From Magnetovibrio sp. (GTDB taxonomy: Bacteria; Pseudomonadota; Alphaproteobacteria; Rhodospirillales; Magnetovibrionaceae), in assembly GCA_026196495.1 (NCBI GenBank), contig JAPHSY010000071.1, forward strand, positions 1 to 45,878: 45,878 nucleotides of DNA, read 5' to 3'. The position numbers and the translations under genes are program-made. Shown in pieces: positions 1-9,363 of this stretch; position 1 is the first letter of the stretch; each line of letters begins with the position of its first letter. The notes beneath the pieces are model-generated. The model had not been told where the DNA came from and did no database searches. It saw only the letters and a list, made by a program, of their open reading frames with translations.

Positions 1-2525
1 TCCGTTTCCGCCGTTGCAATGTTCAACGTAATCAAGCTGTCTTCATCACCCGAAGCCGCTTGCGCCGTCAACGTCGGCATGTCCGCATCCGGTGACACAG
101 ACACCGAACCCGTCACTGCGTCACTGGTGGTCGAAGCCGTGCCGTCCGTCGCCGTCGCAGAAATGCCAAGATCAAACGTGCCGGAGTAATCCAAAGGCGG
201 CGTCATCGTCAGCGTTAATGTACCGTCCTGCAGAGCGTCCAGATCGTCGCCTTTAATGATCCACTCACCCGTCGGCTCATCATTTTCATCAAGCTGTTGC
301 TCACCCATGGACAGGGTTGCGCCATCCGGAACGTCCGTGATCGTCACTTTGGTGATCGCATCACTCGCATCCGTGGTTTGCGCGCCAACGGTCAAGTTCA
401 CCGTGCCATCTTCGTTGCCGGAACCCGTGATCGAAACCGTTGGGGCTCCAGCTTCCGGAGAAACATTGATCACCAAGTTTTGCGAAGCTGTCGCCGTGTC
501 AGATGGCAGACCCGATGCACTATCCGTAACGAGAGTAACAACATCCAACTCAATGGCACCACTGAAGCCGGCTGCAGGACTCAGTTCAAGATCGCTTAAC
601 TGATCAGGCGTTAACGTGATTGACCATTTACCATCCGCACCAACAGTCACATTATCAGATCCAGCCGAAATGGTGACATCATCAACGGACAAGCTTGCAT
701 CACCAGGAATGCCCGAGATCGTTACGGACGTGACGACTTCAGAACCATCATTTTTATCCGTGACGCCCTCATCGACTTTTGCTTGCTCACCCGTGCCTGC
801 AGTGATGTTCAGAGTGATCGGATTGTCTTCAAGGGCTGTGCCTGCCGTAACTGTCAACGTCGGCGCATCCGCATCTGGATTAACCGTGACAACACCCGTG
901 ACAGGAACAGAAGTCGCACTCGCAGAGCCATCAACAGCCGTCGCGGTAACAGACAATGTAAACTCACCCGCATAATCCGTGGGAGGCGTCATGGTGAGAC
1001 CGGTCAACTGAGCTTCAGACAATGTCCAAGAACCGTTACCATTATCCGTACCTGCACTTAAGCTTGCGCCTTCAGGAACGCCACTAATCACGACACTGTC
1101 AATCGAGTCACCGCCCGTTGCGGTGACCGAAATATTGATGGCAACATCACCATCTTCGGTACCTTGACCGCTGATGGAAACGGTTGGGGCCGTGGCTACA
1201 TCTGGTTCGGGTGTATTATCTTCAGGCTTATCATCAGGTTCAGGATCATCATCACCACCACCAGTTGAACTTGACTGCGCAACCTCTATTACATATGTCT
1301 CAGCAACTTCATCGATAATATCCGTAACACTTGGAAAATCATCAATATTTTCGCTCACAAGCTCACCACCAGCAGCGGTTTCGAATTCATCTAAGTCAGT
1401 ATCACCAACAACATCAAAGTCGGCCAAACCGCCCGCATCAATTTCTTCTACGACTTCAGTTGAGGCGTCATCATCGCTGGCTTTGTCAAAGTCCGCTAGG
1501 CCTTCGTCACTCCCACCACCATCACCACCAGCAGCGGTATCAAAGTTATTAAAATCTTGTTCGTCTTGTTTGGTATTCCCCTGCAAGCCAAAGTCATTAA
1601 CGTTGTCATGACGCAGCGGCAAGTGACGCAGAGCACTAGAGAAAGAATTAATCATCTCCTGCGTTTCAATAACGATGGATTCCGTCGGTGCGGCAAATAA
1701 GCTGCCCACCGCAGTGAATTCATTGGCACCGTTCAACACAGTTACGCCGGAGTTGTTCATAACCACAACTTCACCAACGAAACCGTCAGCTTCTTCCATC
1801 AACACAACGTCAAGGTTTTGGCCGTCAGAGATATCCAAGCCCACCTGGGTACCGCGGATACCAATGGTTGCCACAGGCGTGTTCAACGTCATCGCATCGG
1901 GGTCTGTCTTTGCCACTTGGCCGGACACGAAGGTGAACACACCTTGCATCACGGACATAGATACAGAACCTTCTTGGGTGCCGGGGTCATATACCATTTC
2001 GTCCAGCACCATGCGCCCGTCTTCGGCCATGGAGAACGTGGTTTCATCCGCCAAAATCACGCCGATGGCACCATCGACACCGGTTTCGAGAATGTCACCT
2101 TGATAAACCGGGTCACCGGCTTGCAATTCAACGCGCGTACCATCAGCGCGAATTACAGTGACTGTTCCTTCAGCTTTATCGACCGTACCAATGGGTTGCT
2201 CAGCAACGCCTTCCGCACCAGCCTGGGCTACCATACCGGCGGTGGGAGAACCTGCTAAGTGAGCCGCCAAATCAGCGGGGACTTCGGCACCTTGTTCGGA
2301 TTGCAAATCAGGTTGTGGATCAACAGAGAAGAAATCCTTCACCACAACTTCAGTACCATCGGGCCAGGTCAAAATCAGGTCAGGACCATCCGTAGCGTAA
2401 TCCGCCGTCGCAGGATTAAGCCCATCAGGCATAATCAGCGTATCGCTGGACGATGCTTCCAGCGCGATGACCTCGCCTTGTGGTGAGCCCGTAAGTGAAC
2501 CATTGTTGAAATCATTGGTAGCCAT
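1..2525 (-). CDS. Giant FecR-headed Ig-like repeat surface/secreted protein, C-terminus cut by window edge
   Basis: An open frame of about 841 codons runs leftward off the window without a stop. The start is the ATG at 2523-2525, preceded by a GGAAGG ribosome site. A hydrophilic N-terminal region (about residues 1-100) has no signal peptide. A FecR-like beta domain follows at about 115-210, with GTVTVIRADG, a VYQGDILET stretch and the NTPVATIGIRGT signature. An acidic linker with repeated ADFD-type motifs leads into Ig/cadherin-like repeats. At least four repeat units, each opening AP-T-(V/L) and closing near PDA(D/G), are visible. I saw no cysteine in the translated part. This architecture is typical of alphaproteobacterial giant exoproteins exported by type I secretion, whose C-terminal secretion signal would lie outside the window. 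An adhesin or biofilm role is inference. No secretion genes are visible nearby. Confidence 0.85.
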   Translation of the reverse strand, partial: MATNDFNNGSLTGSPQGEVIALEASSSDTLIMPDGLNPATADYATDGPDLILTWPDGTEVVVKDFFSVDPQPDLQSEQGAEVPADLAAHLAGSPTAGMVAQAGAEGVAEQPIGTVDKAEGTVTVIRADGTRVELQAGDPVYQGDILETGVDGAIGVILADETTFSMAEDGRMVLDEMVYDPGTQEGSVSMSVMQGVFTFVSGQVAKTDPDAMTLNTPVATIGIRGTQVGLDISDGQNLDVVLMEEADGFVGEVVVMNNSGVTVLNGANEFTAVGSLFAAPTESIVIETQEMINSFSSALRHLPLRHDNVNDFGLQGNTKQDEQDFNNFDTAAGGDGGGSDEGLADFDKASDDDASTEVVEEIDAGGLADFDVVGDTDLDEFETAAGGELVSENIDDFPSVTDIIDEVAETYVIEVAQSSSTGGGDDDPEPDDKPEDNTPEPDVATAPTVSISGQGTEDGDVAINISVTATGGDSIDSVVISGVPEGASLSAGTDNGNGSWTLSEAQLTGLTMTPPTDYAGEFTLSVTATAVDGSASATSVPVTGVVTVNPDADAPTLTVTAGTALEDNPITLNITAGTGEQAKVDEGVTDKNDGSEVVTSVTISGIPGDASLSVDDVTISAGSDNVTVGADGKWSITLTPDQLSDLELSPAAGFSGAIELDVVTLVTDSASGLPSDTATASQNLVINVSPEAGAPTVSITGSGNEDGTVNLTVGAQTTDASDAITKVTITDVPDGATLSMGEQQLDENDEPTGEWIIKGDDLDALQDGTLTLTMTPPLDYSGTFDLGISATATDGTASTTSDAVTGSVSVSPDADMPTLTAQAASGDEDSLITLNIATAET

Positions 2526-2893
2526 GATTTTAAACCTTCCGAAGAAACACGAAATGCCGCCCAAAAACTGAAACCGATACATCGATCCTGGTTTGGTCAG
2601 CAGCAATAAAGAACGAAAAAGTGTTGATGTTCTAGGTAAAGAGGATATCTCCGAGGGAGACAGAACGTCAATAAATGGGCTATTTTGCGGTCATTTAAGA
2701 AAACCTATTGATCTTGGCAACACACTCCCGAGCCACCCGAATCAAAAACCCTTGCCAACAAAGGCGTTACGCCATGATCAATGAATAATCCTTGAGGAAA
2801 CAAATCGCCTCGGTCCGGGCCGTTTTGTGACAATGCCCAAAACATCAAGAAAATATAGAGTTCATTGTAATCCATTGATTTAAAATAAAAAAT
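2526..2893. other. Intergenic region upstream of the giant FecR-type gene
   Basis: This 368-bp gap separates two minus-strand genes. It holds the likely promoter of the FecR-headed gene (see 2642-2671) and an AT-only inverted repeat at 2881-2901 (TAAAATAAA, three bases, TTTATTTTA). That repeat overlaps the stop codon of the protease gene and could be a weak transcript end. A 63-codon plus-strand frame inside has no coding-like features and is not called. Confidence 0.5.
2642..2671 (-). promoter_or_regulatory. Candidate sigma70-type promoter for the FecR-headed gene
   Basis: On the minus strand, TTGACG (2671-2666) and TATCCT (2647-2642) are separated by 18 bp. This would give a leader of about 110 nt to the ATG at 2525. 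The match is by eye and the -10 element is only moderate. Confidence 0.3.
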
Positions 2894-4423
2894 TTATTTT
2901 AAGGATTGAACAGACACTTTGGTGCCAATACTGCTGAGAAACGCTCCAACAGAGCCCGCCTGCAAATAAGCCAGAGCACAACCAAGCTCAAAGTCCTTAC
3001 CTTCTTTGCCTGCTTTCGGACACTCTTCACGATCAATTGAGGCCAAAGCCGGTCTCTCTTCTTTCGAATCTGCATTCAAAGCACCGGGTAAATCTGATTC
3101 GCGGCGAACGATTGGTGCGCCCTCATCATCTTTATCATGTTGCTCTTCCATCTCAACAGGTCGATTGAGGACAATGTCAGGTGACACGCCTTGGGCCTGG
3201 ATGGTGTATCCAGCAGGCGCATAATAACGCGCCGTCGTAAGCTTCAACGCCCCTTCCAGGGGCAATGGCTGAATGGTTTGCACGGAGCCCTTACCAAAAG
3301 ATCGACGCCCCATGACCACCGCACGGCGATGATCTTTCAACGCACTTGCGACAATTTCTGAAGCAGAAGCCGAACCCTCATTGATCAGCACCACGATGGG
3401 CACACCATCTGCCAAATCACCTTGGTGAGCCTTAAATGTACGATTATCCTCTGAATTGCGTTCACGGACAGACACAATTACGCCTTTGTCTAGGAAGCTA
3501 TCAGAAACATATAAGGACTGATCCAGTAATCCACCGGGGTTGTTACGTAAATCAAGTACCACACCTTGAAGCTGAGAACCGCCTTTCGCTTCAATTTCAT
3601 CAAATGCATTTTCCAGTTTTGAAAAAACCTTTTCAGTAAAACTGGCGACACGGACATAGGCAATATTACCCTCCATGTGCCAACGCACAGAACGAATTTC
3701 TATGATTGCCCGAACAACTCTAACGTCAAAGTCCGCGACCCTTTTGCGCTCTATCGTCAGTACAATTGGATCGCCGGGGCGACCGCGCATTAACTTCACC
3801 GCATCGCTGAGAGTCATATCACCTACGGGATCACCATCGAGTTTGACAATCCGATCTCCGGCTTGAAGCCCCGCACGATAAGCAGGCGTTCCTTCAATGG
3901 GGGAGACAATCTTAATCGCTCCCTTTTCCATGGTGACCTCAATCCCCAAACCACCAAACTCACCACTGGTCATAACCCGACTTTCGCGCAGTTCTTCGGG
4001 ATTGAGATAACTCGAATGCGGGTCCAAGGAAGCCATCATCGCATCCAATCCCGTTTCCACAAACTCACGTGGCTCGACACTGCCGGGCCTATAATTTTGT
4101 TCTTCAATGCCCTTCAGCGCTGCATCAATCAATGCAGCGCCATCCGTCTCGACAACATAATTGGCCCGCACATGACTAAAGGCATCACGGAAATGATTGC
4201 GTTGACGTAGATTGTTAGGATTGTTGGTGTAGGTATCGAAAGCAACGTAGACACGCTCCAGCTGCTTTTCACTGGCTGGATCAAGACTCGACATTGACCC
4301 AAAAACACGCACCACCTGGTCAATGGCAACACGCCCTTCAGAGCAAGCACTGAGGGTTTGCAACAGGCCAAAAGCCAATGCCCCGCCAAAGACGAAGGCT
4401 GTTAACTGGGTTACTCGGTTCAT
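2894..4423 (-). CDS. ctpA: S41-family C-terminal processing protease (CtpA type), possible lipoprotein
   Basis: The 509-residue protein cleaves substrates near their C-termini in the periplasm. Its N-terminus is a hydrophobic signal sequence ending LSAC at residues 24-27, which fits a lipobox, so it may be lipidated and membrane-anchored. A PDZ domain spans about 155-235 (GGLGIEV, AGLQAGD). The S41 protease domain follows, with DLRNNPGG near 291-298, the catalytic serine in NEGSASASEI (about S353) and the catalytic lysine in SFGKGSVQ (about K378). The 25-residue serine-lysine spacing matches the family. The C-terminus beyond about 430 is charged and lower in complexity. The start ATG overlaps the stop of the upstream DHH gene (ATGA), which suggests translational coupling. 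The usual partner EnvC/divisome or LPS context is not present. Confidence 0.92.
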   Translation of the reverse strand: MNRVTQLTAFVFGGALAFGLLQTLSACSEGRVAIDQVVRVFGSMSSLDPASEKQLERVYVAFDTYTNNPNNLRQRNHFRDAFSHVRANYVVETDGAALIDAALKGIEEQNYRPGSVEPREFVETGLDAMMASLDPHSSYLNPEELRESRVMTSGEFGGLGIEVTMEKGAIKIVSPIEGTPAYRAGLQAGDRIVKLDGDPVGDMTLSDAVKLMRGRPGDPIVLTIERKRVADFDVRVVRAIIEIRSVRWHMEGNIAYVRVASFTEKVFSKLENAFDEIEAKGGSQLQGVVLDLRNNPGGLLDQSLYVSDSFLDKGVIVSVRERNSEDNRTFKAHQGDLADGVPIVVLINEGSASASEIVASALKDHRRAVVMGRRSFGKGSVQTIQPLPLEGALKLTTARYYAPAGYTIQAQGVSPDIVLNRPVEMEEQHDKDDEGAPIVRRESDLPGALNADSKEERPALASIDREECPKAGKEGKDFELGCALAYLQAGSVGAFLSSIGTKVSVQSLK

Positions 4424-5355
4424 CCGTCGGCAGTGATCTGGGTGATCAATTCGCCCTGAACACGCGCTGATTCGTCATTGTCGATCTGACATGTACCGGC
4501 ATTTTCATGGCCACCGCCGCCATATTTCAGCATCAGTTCGCCAATGTTGGTATTGGAACTACGATTGAGGATTGATTTTCCCACCGCAAACACAGTGTTG
4601 AGCTTATTCAATCCCCATATTGCATGGATCGAAATATTGGTATCGGGATACATGGCATAAATCATAAAACGGTTGGTCGCAAAGATGGTTTCTTCCTCGC
4701 GTAAATCCAATACCAACAGATTATCATGCACCGTCGAGCAACGCTCAATCTGTTCTTTTGCCTTTACGGCATGTTCCATATAAAGGTCGGTCCGCTCTTT
4801 TACGTCCGGCAACTGCAAAATTTCCTCGATGGTGTGATCGCGGCAATAATCGATCAATTCCATCATTAATTGGTAGTTGGAAATTCGAAAATCTTTAAAA
4901 CGCCCCAAGCCAGTACGCGAATCCATAATGTAGTTCAACAACACCCAACCTTCGGGATTGAGAATTTCATCTTCAGAAAATTGAGCACTGTCTGCTTTAT
5001 CAACAGCGTCCATCATTTCCGTTGAGATATGTTTGAATTCAACTTTACCGCCATAATAATCATAAACCACACGTGCCGCTGACGGGGCTTCCGGATCAAT
5101 GACGTGGTTGGGCGGATTGTCCTCCAAGCGGATCATCTCACTGGCGTGGTGATCAAACGCAATATGGACGCCTGGAACATACGGTAAGTTGGTGGTGATA
5201 TCATTTTCAGAAATAAGGATGGTGCCATCCTGCATGTCTTTGGGATGAACGAACTTAATATCGTCGATCAGATCCATTTCTTTGAGCAATACAGCACAGA
5301 CCAAACCATCAAAGTCACTGCGCGTTACCAAACGAAATTTTTTGTGGTCGCTCAT
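4420..5355 (-). CDS. DHH-family phosphoesterase (exopolyphosphatase-like)
   Basis: About 311 residues. The N-terminus has RSDFDG, a DHH-domain metal-binding motif, followed by FDHH at about 68-71 and a DKADSAQF segment. The C-terminal DHHA1-type substrate domain carries GGGGHENAGT. The family hydrolyses phosphodiester or phosphoanhydride bonds in small nucleotides, short RNAs or polyphosphate using Mn2+; the exact substrate cannot be read from sequence. The ATG at 5353-5355 is preferred over the TTG just upstream because GGAAGAG sits at a proper distance from it. The last codons overlap the ctpA start, so the two genes are likely co-transcribed. Confidence 0.85.
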   Translation of the reverse strand: MSDHKKFRLVTRSDFDGLVCAVLLKEMDLIDDIKFVHPKDMQDGTILISENDITTNLPYVPGVHIAFDHHASEMIRLEDNPPNHVIDPEAPSAARVVYDYYGGKVEFKHISTEMMDAVDKADSAQFSEDEILNPEGWVLLNYIMDSRTGLGRFKDFRISNYQLMMELIDYCRDHTIEEILQLPDVKERTDLYMEHAVKAKEQIERCSTVHDNLLVLDLREEETIFATNRFMIYAMYPDTNISIHAIWGLNKLNTVFAVGKSILNRSSNTNIGELMLKYGGGGHENAGTCQIDNDESARVQGELITQITADG

Positions 5356-5837
5356 CAAGCTCTTCCCTTAACTGACGTTATCACCTCAAAAGCAGGCCGA
5401 CACTAGATATCCCCAATGACATCAGGCCTTATTTTATATAGGTAAACGAAAAGCGATTCGTAAACCTGATTTGCATTCTATCGGAATTCATTCAACATTC
5501 ACAAGGCGTTCTTCGTGTTTTCCATACGAATTAAATAATCAACGCAGTTTGTTACCATCCCTAGTCCCCAGCACAATTCGTAACATTTACGTAATTTGTA
5601 GTATAGAAGTTGTTAACAATATTACCCTATCTTGAGTAGGGGTGTTTCTTGTTGTCCTGTCAAAATTGCATTGTATTAAGTGGCAACTTAGAAACCTGGG
5701 TGAACATAGACGGGCACTTAACAATAAGTATTCTCATAACAATTTCATCTTGGTCTAAATCAAAGCGTGCATTGTGACTCACTGTCATAGTGTGCGATCA
5801 ATATTAGGAAAGCTGAATATTCAGCTGGAGATATACC
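5356..5837. other. Divergent intergenic region between DHH gene and chemoreceptor
   Basis: This 482-bp AT-rich gap lies between a minus-strand and a plus-strand gene, so it should hold both promoters. I could not pick a convincing -35/-10 pair. A small dyad, CCCTA (5625-5629) with TAGGG (5637-5641), and the 16-bp palindrome at 5811-5826 are the only clear structures. No credible small gene is visible. Confidence 0.4.
5811..5826 (+). promoter_or_regulatory. Perfect 16-bp palindrome abutting the chemoreceptor ribosome site
   Basis: AGCTGAATATTCAGCT reads the same on both strands and ends one base before the GGAG at 5827-5830. In DNA it could be an operator for a dimeric regulator. In RNA it could form a 6-bp stem with an AUAU loop next to the ribosome site. 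Either use is inference. Confidence 0.45.
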
Positions 5838-7886
5838 GTGTTAGCAAATATGAAAATTGGGTCTCGTATTATATTGGCTCTTTTGCTGCCAATTGTCGGG
5901 CTATTATTTTTTTCAGCCTCTTCGATTTGGGAAAAACACTTAGTGTTTTCCGAAATGGAGTCACTACAAGAATTAGCTGACATTGCTCCCGCTTTCAGTG
6001 GTGTCGTTCACGAGTTACAAAAAGAACGTGGCACATCTGCAGTGTTTATTGGTTCCAAGGGTAAAAAATTCGCCGATCAACTTCCTGTACAGCATACAGA
6101 CACCAATACGGCAATGGACACACTCAGTTCAGCACTCCGTACGTTTGATGCAAAAGGATTTGGTTCTGAACTAAATAGCAAAGTTGAAACAGCGCTCACG
6201 GCGCTTGATGAACTTGAAAGCAAGCGTTCTGGAATTAAAAGCCTAAAACTAACCGTTCCGCAAATGGCCAAGTACTACACAGGTACCATCGCCAAGATCC
6301 TATCTATCGTTGAACAGATGGCCGTGATCAGTACCAATGCTCACGTCACCAAAACCATCACCGCCTACACCAGTTTCTTGCAAGCCAAAGAACGTGCAGG
6401 TCAAGAACGTGCAATGGGTGGTGCAGGCTTTGGTGCAGGTAAATTTGCGCCCAATATTTATCGCCGTCTAATCGAACTGATTGCTGAACAAAACGTATTG
6501 CTGTCTCAATTTAATATTTACGGTACGGATATACAACGCGAAGCTCTGACAACTACCGTTCAAGGCAAGGATGTTGATGAAGTAAACCGCATGCGCAAAA
6601 TTGCGGTTGATAGTCAGTATACAGGCTCTACAGAGGGCGTTGAGGGCCCCTATTGGTTCAAAACCATCACCAGCAAAATCGATAAACTAAAAAAAGTTGA
6701 AGACGTCATCTCTGACGAACTGAAACAACAAACAGCAGCCATCCAAAGCGATGCCCGTGTCTCATTCTTCCTGTTCTTGATCGCGACAGGTGTTCTTTTG
6801 GTGGTTACAACTGTTTTGGTTACCGTCATCGTCAAAGGCATAACCCGCCCGGTCTTGAGCCTCACCGAGGTCATGGGGACTTTGGCCAATGGGGATACGA
6901 CTGTTCATGTTTCTGGCACCGACCGTGGCGACGAAATTGGTTCCATGAGCCAAGCCGTTGAAGTGTTCAAAGAGAATATGATCAACAATCTTGAAATGGC
7001 GGCTGCTCAAGAAAAAGAAAACGAGATTAAAGAGCAAAAACGCATTGCCATGGAAAATCTGGCTCATAACTTCGAAACCAACGTAACCAGTGTTCTGACC
7101 CAAGTGAACCAAGCATCGAATTCCATGCAGTCCACCGCGGAAAGCATGGCTGCTACAGCAGAGGAAACTTCCAAGCAATCCACCGTGGTTGCCGCTGCGG
7201 CTGAGGAAGCTTCGACCAACGTTCAAACGGTGGCTTCTGCGGCGGAAGAACTGACCAGTTCAATTTCTGAAATCTCTCGCCAAGTTTCACAATCAACCCA
7301 GATTGCCGGAACAGCCGTGGTCGAAGTTGATGGTGCGAATGATAAAGTCCAAGGCCTGGCCGAAGCGGCCAACAAAATTGGTGAGGTTGTCGCATTAATT
7401 ACGGACATTGCCGACCAAACCAATCTGCTGGCCTTGAACGCCACCATTGAGGCTGCACGCGCTGGCGAAGCCGGTAAAGGCTTTGCCGTTGTAGCCTCAG
7501 AAGTGAAAAACCTTGCCAATCAAACGGCGAAAGCAACCGAAGAAATTTCCAATCAGATCGGCGGCATCCAAGGGGCCACCCAAGACGCTGTTCATGCCAT
7601 CGGTTCTATAGGTGGTGTTATCAACGAGCTGAACGAGATTGCCTCTGCCATTGCAGCCGCCGTTGAAGAACAAGGTGCTGCAACACAAGAAATTGCCCGC
7701 AATGTAGAGCAAGCCTCAGCAGGTACCAGCGAAGTGACGCAAAACATTGAAGGCGTCAACGTTGCCGCTGGCGATACCGGCCAAGCTGCAGAAATGGTGC
7801 TCACTGCCGTGAATACGCTGAGTGGCGAATCAGAAAAGCTCAGCCATCAGGTGCAAGACTTCTTGCAGGGCTTGAACAAAGTCTAA
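5838..7886 (+). CDS. Methyl-accepting chemotaxis protein with NIT sensory domain
   Basis: A 682-residue chemoreceptor. TM1 is at about 10-30. The periplasmic sensor (about 35-305) has the NIT-domain hallmarks HELQKERGTSAVFIG and KERAGQERAMGGAGF; the NIT fold is associated with nitrate/nitrite sensing. TM2 is at about 308-332, followed by a HAMP domain (about 333-385) and a signalling coiled-coil domain. The highly conserved kinase-contact tip includes DIADQTNLLALNATIEAARA and GKGFAVVASEVKNLA. There is no C-terminal receptor pentapeptide. The GTG at 5838 is chosen because GGAG lies 7 nt upstream; the ATG at 5850 is 19 nt from it. It acts in the inner membrane with CheA/CheW, whose genes are not in this window. 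The gene ends 12 bp before the convergent ctaA, with no hairpin between. Confidence 0.95.
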   Translation: MLANMKIGSRIILALLLPIVGLLFFSASSIWEKHLVFSEMESLQELADIAPAFSGVVHELQKERGTSAVFIGSKGKKFADQLPVQHTDTNTAMDTLSSALRTFDAKGFGSELNSKVETALTALDELESKRSGIKSLKLTVPQMAKYYTGTIAKILSIVEQMAVISTNAHVTKTITAYTSFLQAKERAGQERAMGGAGFGAGKFAPNIYRRLIELIAEQNVLLSQFNIYGTDIQREALTTTVQGKDVDEVNRMRKIAVDSQYTGSTEGVEGPYWFKTITSKIDKLKKVEDVISDELKQQTAAIQSDARVSFFLFLIATGVLLVVTTVLVTVIVKGITRPVLSLTEVMGTLANGDTTVHVSGTDRGDEIGSMSQAVEVFKENMINNLEMAAAQEKENEIKEQKRIAMENLAHNFETNVTSVLTQVNQASNSMQSTAESMAATAEETSKQSTVVAAAAEEASTNVQTVASAAEELTSSISEISRQVSQSTQIAGTAVVEVDGANDKVQGLAEAANKIGEVVALITDIADQTNLLALNATIEAARAGEAGKGFAVVASEVKNLANQTAKATEEISNQIGGIQGATQDAVHAIGSIGGVINELNEIASAIAAAVEEQGAATQEIARNVEQASAGTSEVTQNIEGVNVAAGDTGQAAEMVLTAVNTLSGESEKLSHQVQDFLQGLNKV

Positions 7887-7898
7887 CCAGTTGTGATG

Positions 7899-8996
7899 TT
7901 ATGAACTGTGCATGGTCCCATGAATATTTTGGGGCATGCGCAGTTCATGCACCACCCACAAACTCAATGAAAACAAAACAACGGCTCCCAGCTGATGCAA
8001 GCTAGCCAGCGCAATCGGCACGACCAATAACAAGGTCGAAATACCAAGGCTCACCTGCAGCAATGCCATTAAGCCAAAGATTTGGATAGCACGGCGGGTG
8101 CGTGGTGCTAAGTGCTTGTCCACTGATTTCATCCAAAATACCAATATCAATACAATTGTGAGTTCCGCCAAAGTGCGATGATCAAACTGCACTGTGGTGA
8201 TGTCTTCAAACGGGGCCAACCAAACGGGACTATAATCGAACAATCCGCCGGGGATGATCTCACCGTCCATTAACGGGAAAGTGTTGTAGGCAAAGCCTGC
8301 ATCCAACCCAGCTACAAAGCCGCCTGACATCGCCGTCACAAAAATCAGCACCATCAACCAAAACGCCCAACGGTTTAAACTTGCAGAATCTTGATGATGT
8401 TCATCATAGGGTTTGGGTTTCAACAAGCTCATCGCCACCCAGATTAGGGCGCCGATGATGACCACGGCCAAACCAAAGTGTGCCGTCAAACGGTATTGAC
8501 TAACATCCGGACGATCAACTAGGCCGCTCATAACCATGAACCAGCCCATAACACCTTGACTGGCGCCGAGGACCAACAAGCCCAAAAACTTCCAGAACAA
8601 ACCTTCGGACACGCGAACCCAACGCATCACCAAAAACGTCGCAAACGGTATGAAGAACACCAAGCCGATCAAGCGGCCCCATACCCGGTGAATGAATTCC
8701 AGCCAAAAAATACCTTTAAAGCCTTCCACCGTCATATCGGCGTTGACTTTCATGAATTCTGGGAATTGACGATATTTTTCAAACAAGATTGCCCAGTCTT
8801 GTTCGTTCAGGGGTGGTATCCAACCTGTAAAGACCTTCCATTCCACCATAGACAAGCCCGAATGTGTCAATCGCGTGAGCCCGCCAAGGGCCACCATCAC
8901 CAACACCATGCCAGCCACAGTCAAAAGCCAGCCCGCCATCCAATTGGCGCGACGTTGATCCATTTGTGCACGATCTGGTAACTGAACCTGGCTCAC
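7899..8996 (-). CDS. ctaA: Heme A synthase (Cox15/CtaA)
   Basis: About 365 residues with roughly eight hydrophobic helices. The family oxidises the C8 methyl of heme O to a formyl group, giving heme A for aa3-type cytochrome c oxidase. Visible family marks are GGLTRLTHSGLSMVEWK near the N-terminus, the long insert before HRVWGRLIG, QGVMGWFMV, and the late FDHRTLA and LHQLGA histidine segments. The GTG at 8996 is preferred because GGGAGAGG lies 7 nt upstream of it. An in-frame ATG at 9020 has no ribosome site. The gene stands alone; oxidase subunit genes are not in the window. Confidence 0.93.
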   Translation of the reverse strand: MSQVQLPDRAQMDQRRANWMAGWLLTVAGMVLVMVALGGLTRLTHSGLSMVEWKVFTGWIPPLNEQDWAILFEKYRQFPEFMKVNADMTVEGFKGIFWLEFIHRVWGRLIGLVFFIPFATFLVMRWVRVSEGLFWKFLGLLVLGASQGVMGWFMVMSGLVDRPDVSQYRLTAHFGLAVVIIGALIWVAMSLLKPKPYDEHHQDSASLNRWAFWLMVLIFVTAMSGGFVAGLDAGFAYNTFPLMDGEIIPGGLFDYSPVWLAPFEDITTVQFDHRTLAELTIVLILVFWMKSVDKHLAPRTRRAIQIFGLMALLQVSLGISTLLLVVPIALASLHQLGAVVLFSLSLWVVHELRMPQNIHGTMHSS

Positions 8997-9123
8997 GAAG
9001 CCTCTCCCATTTATAGACATTCAAGCCGGATGGTTATACGGCAGGGTTCGGAGTGTGGCAATCACAGGCATTCCCCGCATTGACGCAGGTTAAGAAGCGA
9101 GCATGTTGTGATGAAAGCCTCAA

Positions 9124-9342
9124 TTAAGCTGGCGTATTGTCTTTCGCCCACTTGCCGATTAATTCCGCCATATGTGCAGCGGTTTCGTAATCCAGCTCTA
9201 AATCAGTGAAACGTTTGCCCTCTTTAATACGAATGCGCAGCATTTTAAAGCCGCCTTCATAAGTGGCATCGGATATGGTCAGCTCTTTATTCCAGGGCGC
9301 GTTAACAATTTCGATATCGGTAAGGGATTCGTGGTTGGGCAT
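9124..9342 (-). CDS. Small conserved-looking protein of unknown function (72 aa)
   Basis: A soluble 72-residue protein without cysteine, signal peptide or membrane segment. The core GGFKMLRIRIKEGKRFTDLEL looks like a beta strand pair followed by an amphipathic helix (AAHMAELIGKWAK). AGAAGG precedes the ATG by 8 nt. It begins 21 bp after the stop of the TauD-like dioxygenase on the same strand, so the two are probably one transcript. I do not recognise the family and assign no function. The good ribosome site and neighbouring gene make it a real gene rather than a chance frame. Confidence 0.7.
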   Translation of the reverse strand: MPNHESLTDIEIVNAPWNKELTISDATYEGGFKMLRIRIKEGKRFTDLELDYETAAHMAELIGKWAKDNTPA

Positions 9343-9363
9343 AGGAGTTGCCTTCTTTCATGC

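Noticed and set aside
2593-2784. 63-codon plus-strand frame in the gap before the FecR-headed gene
   Set aside because: No ribosome site and no family resemblance, and it covers the likely promoter of the minus-strand gene.
5625-5641. CCCTA-TAGGG dyad as a terminator
   Set aside because: A 5-bp stem with no proper T run, and no plus-strand gene upstream to terminate.
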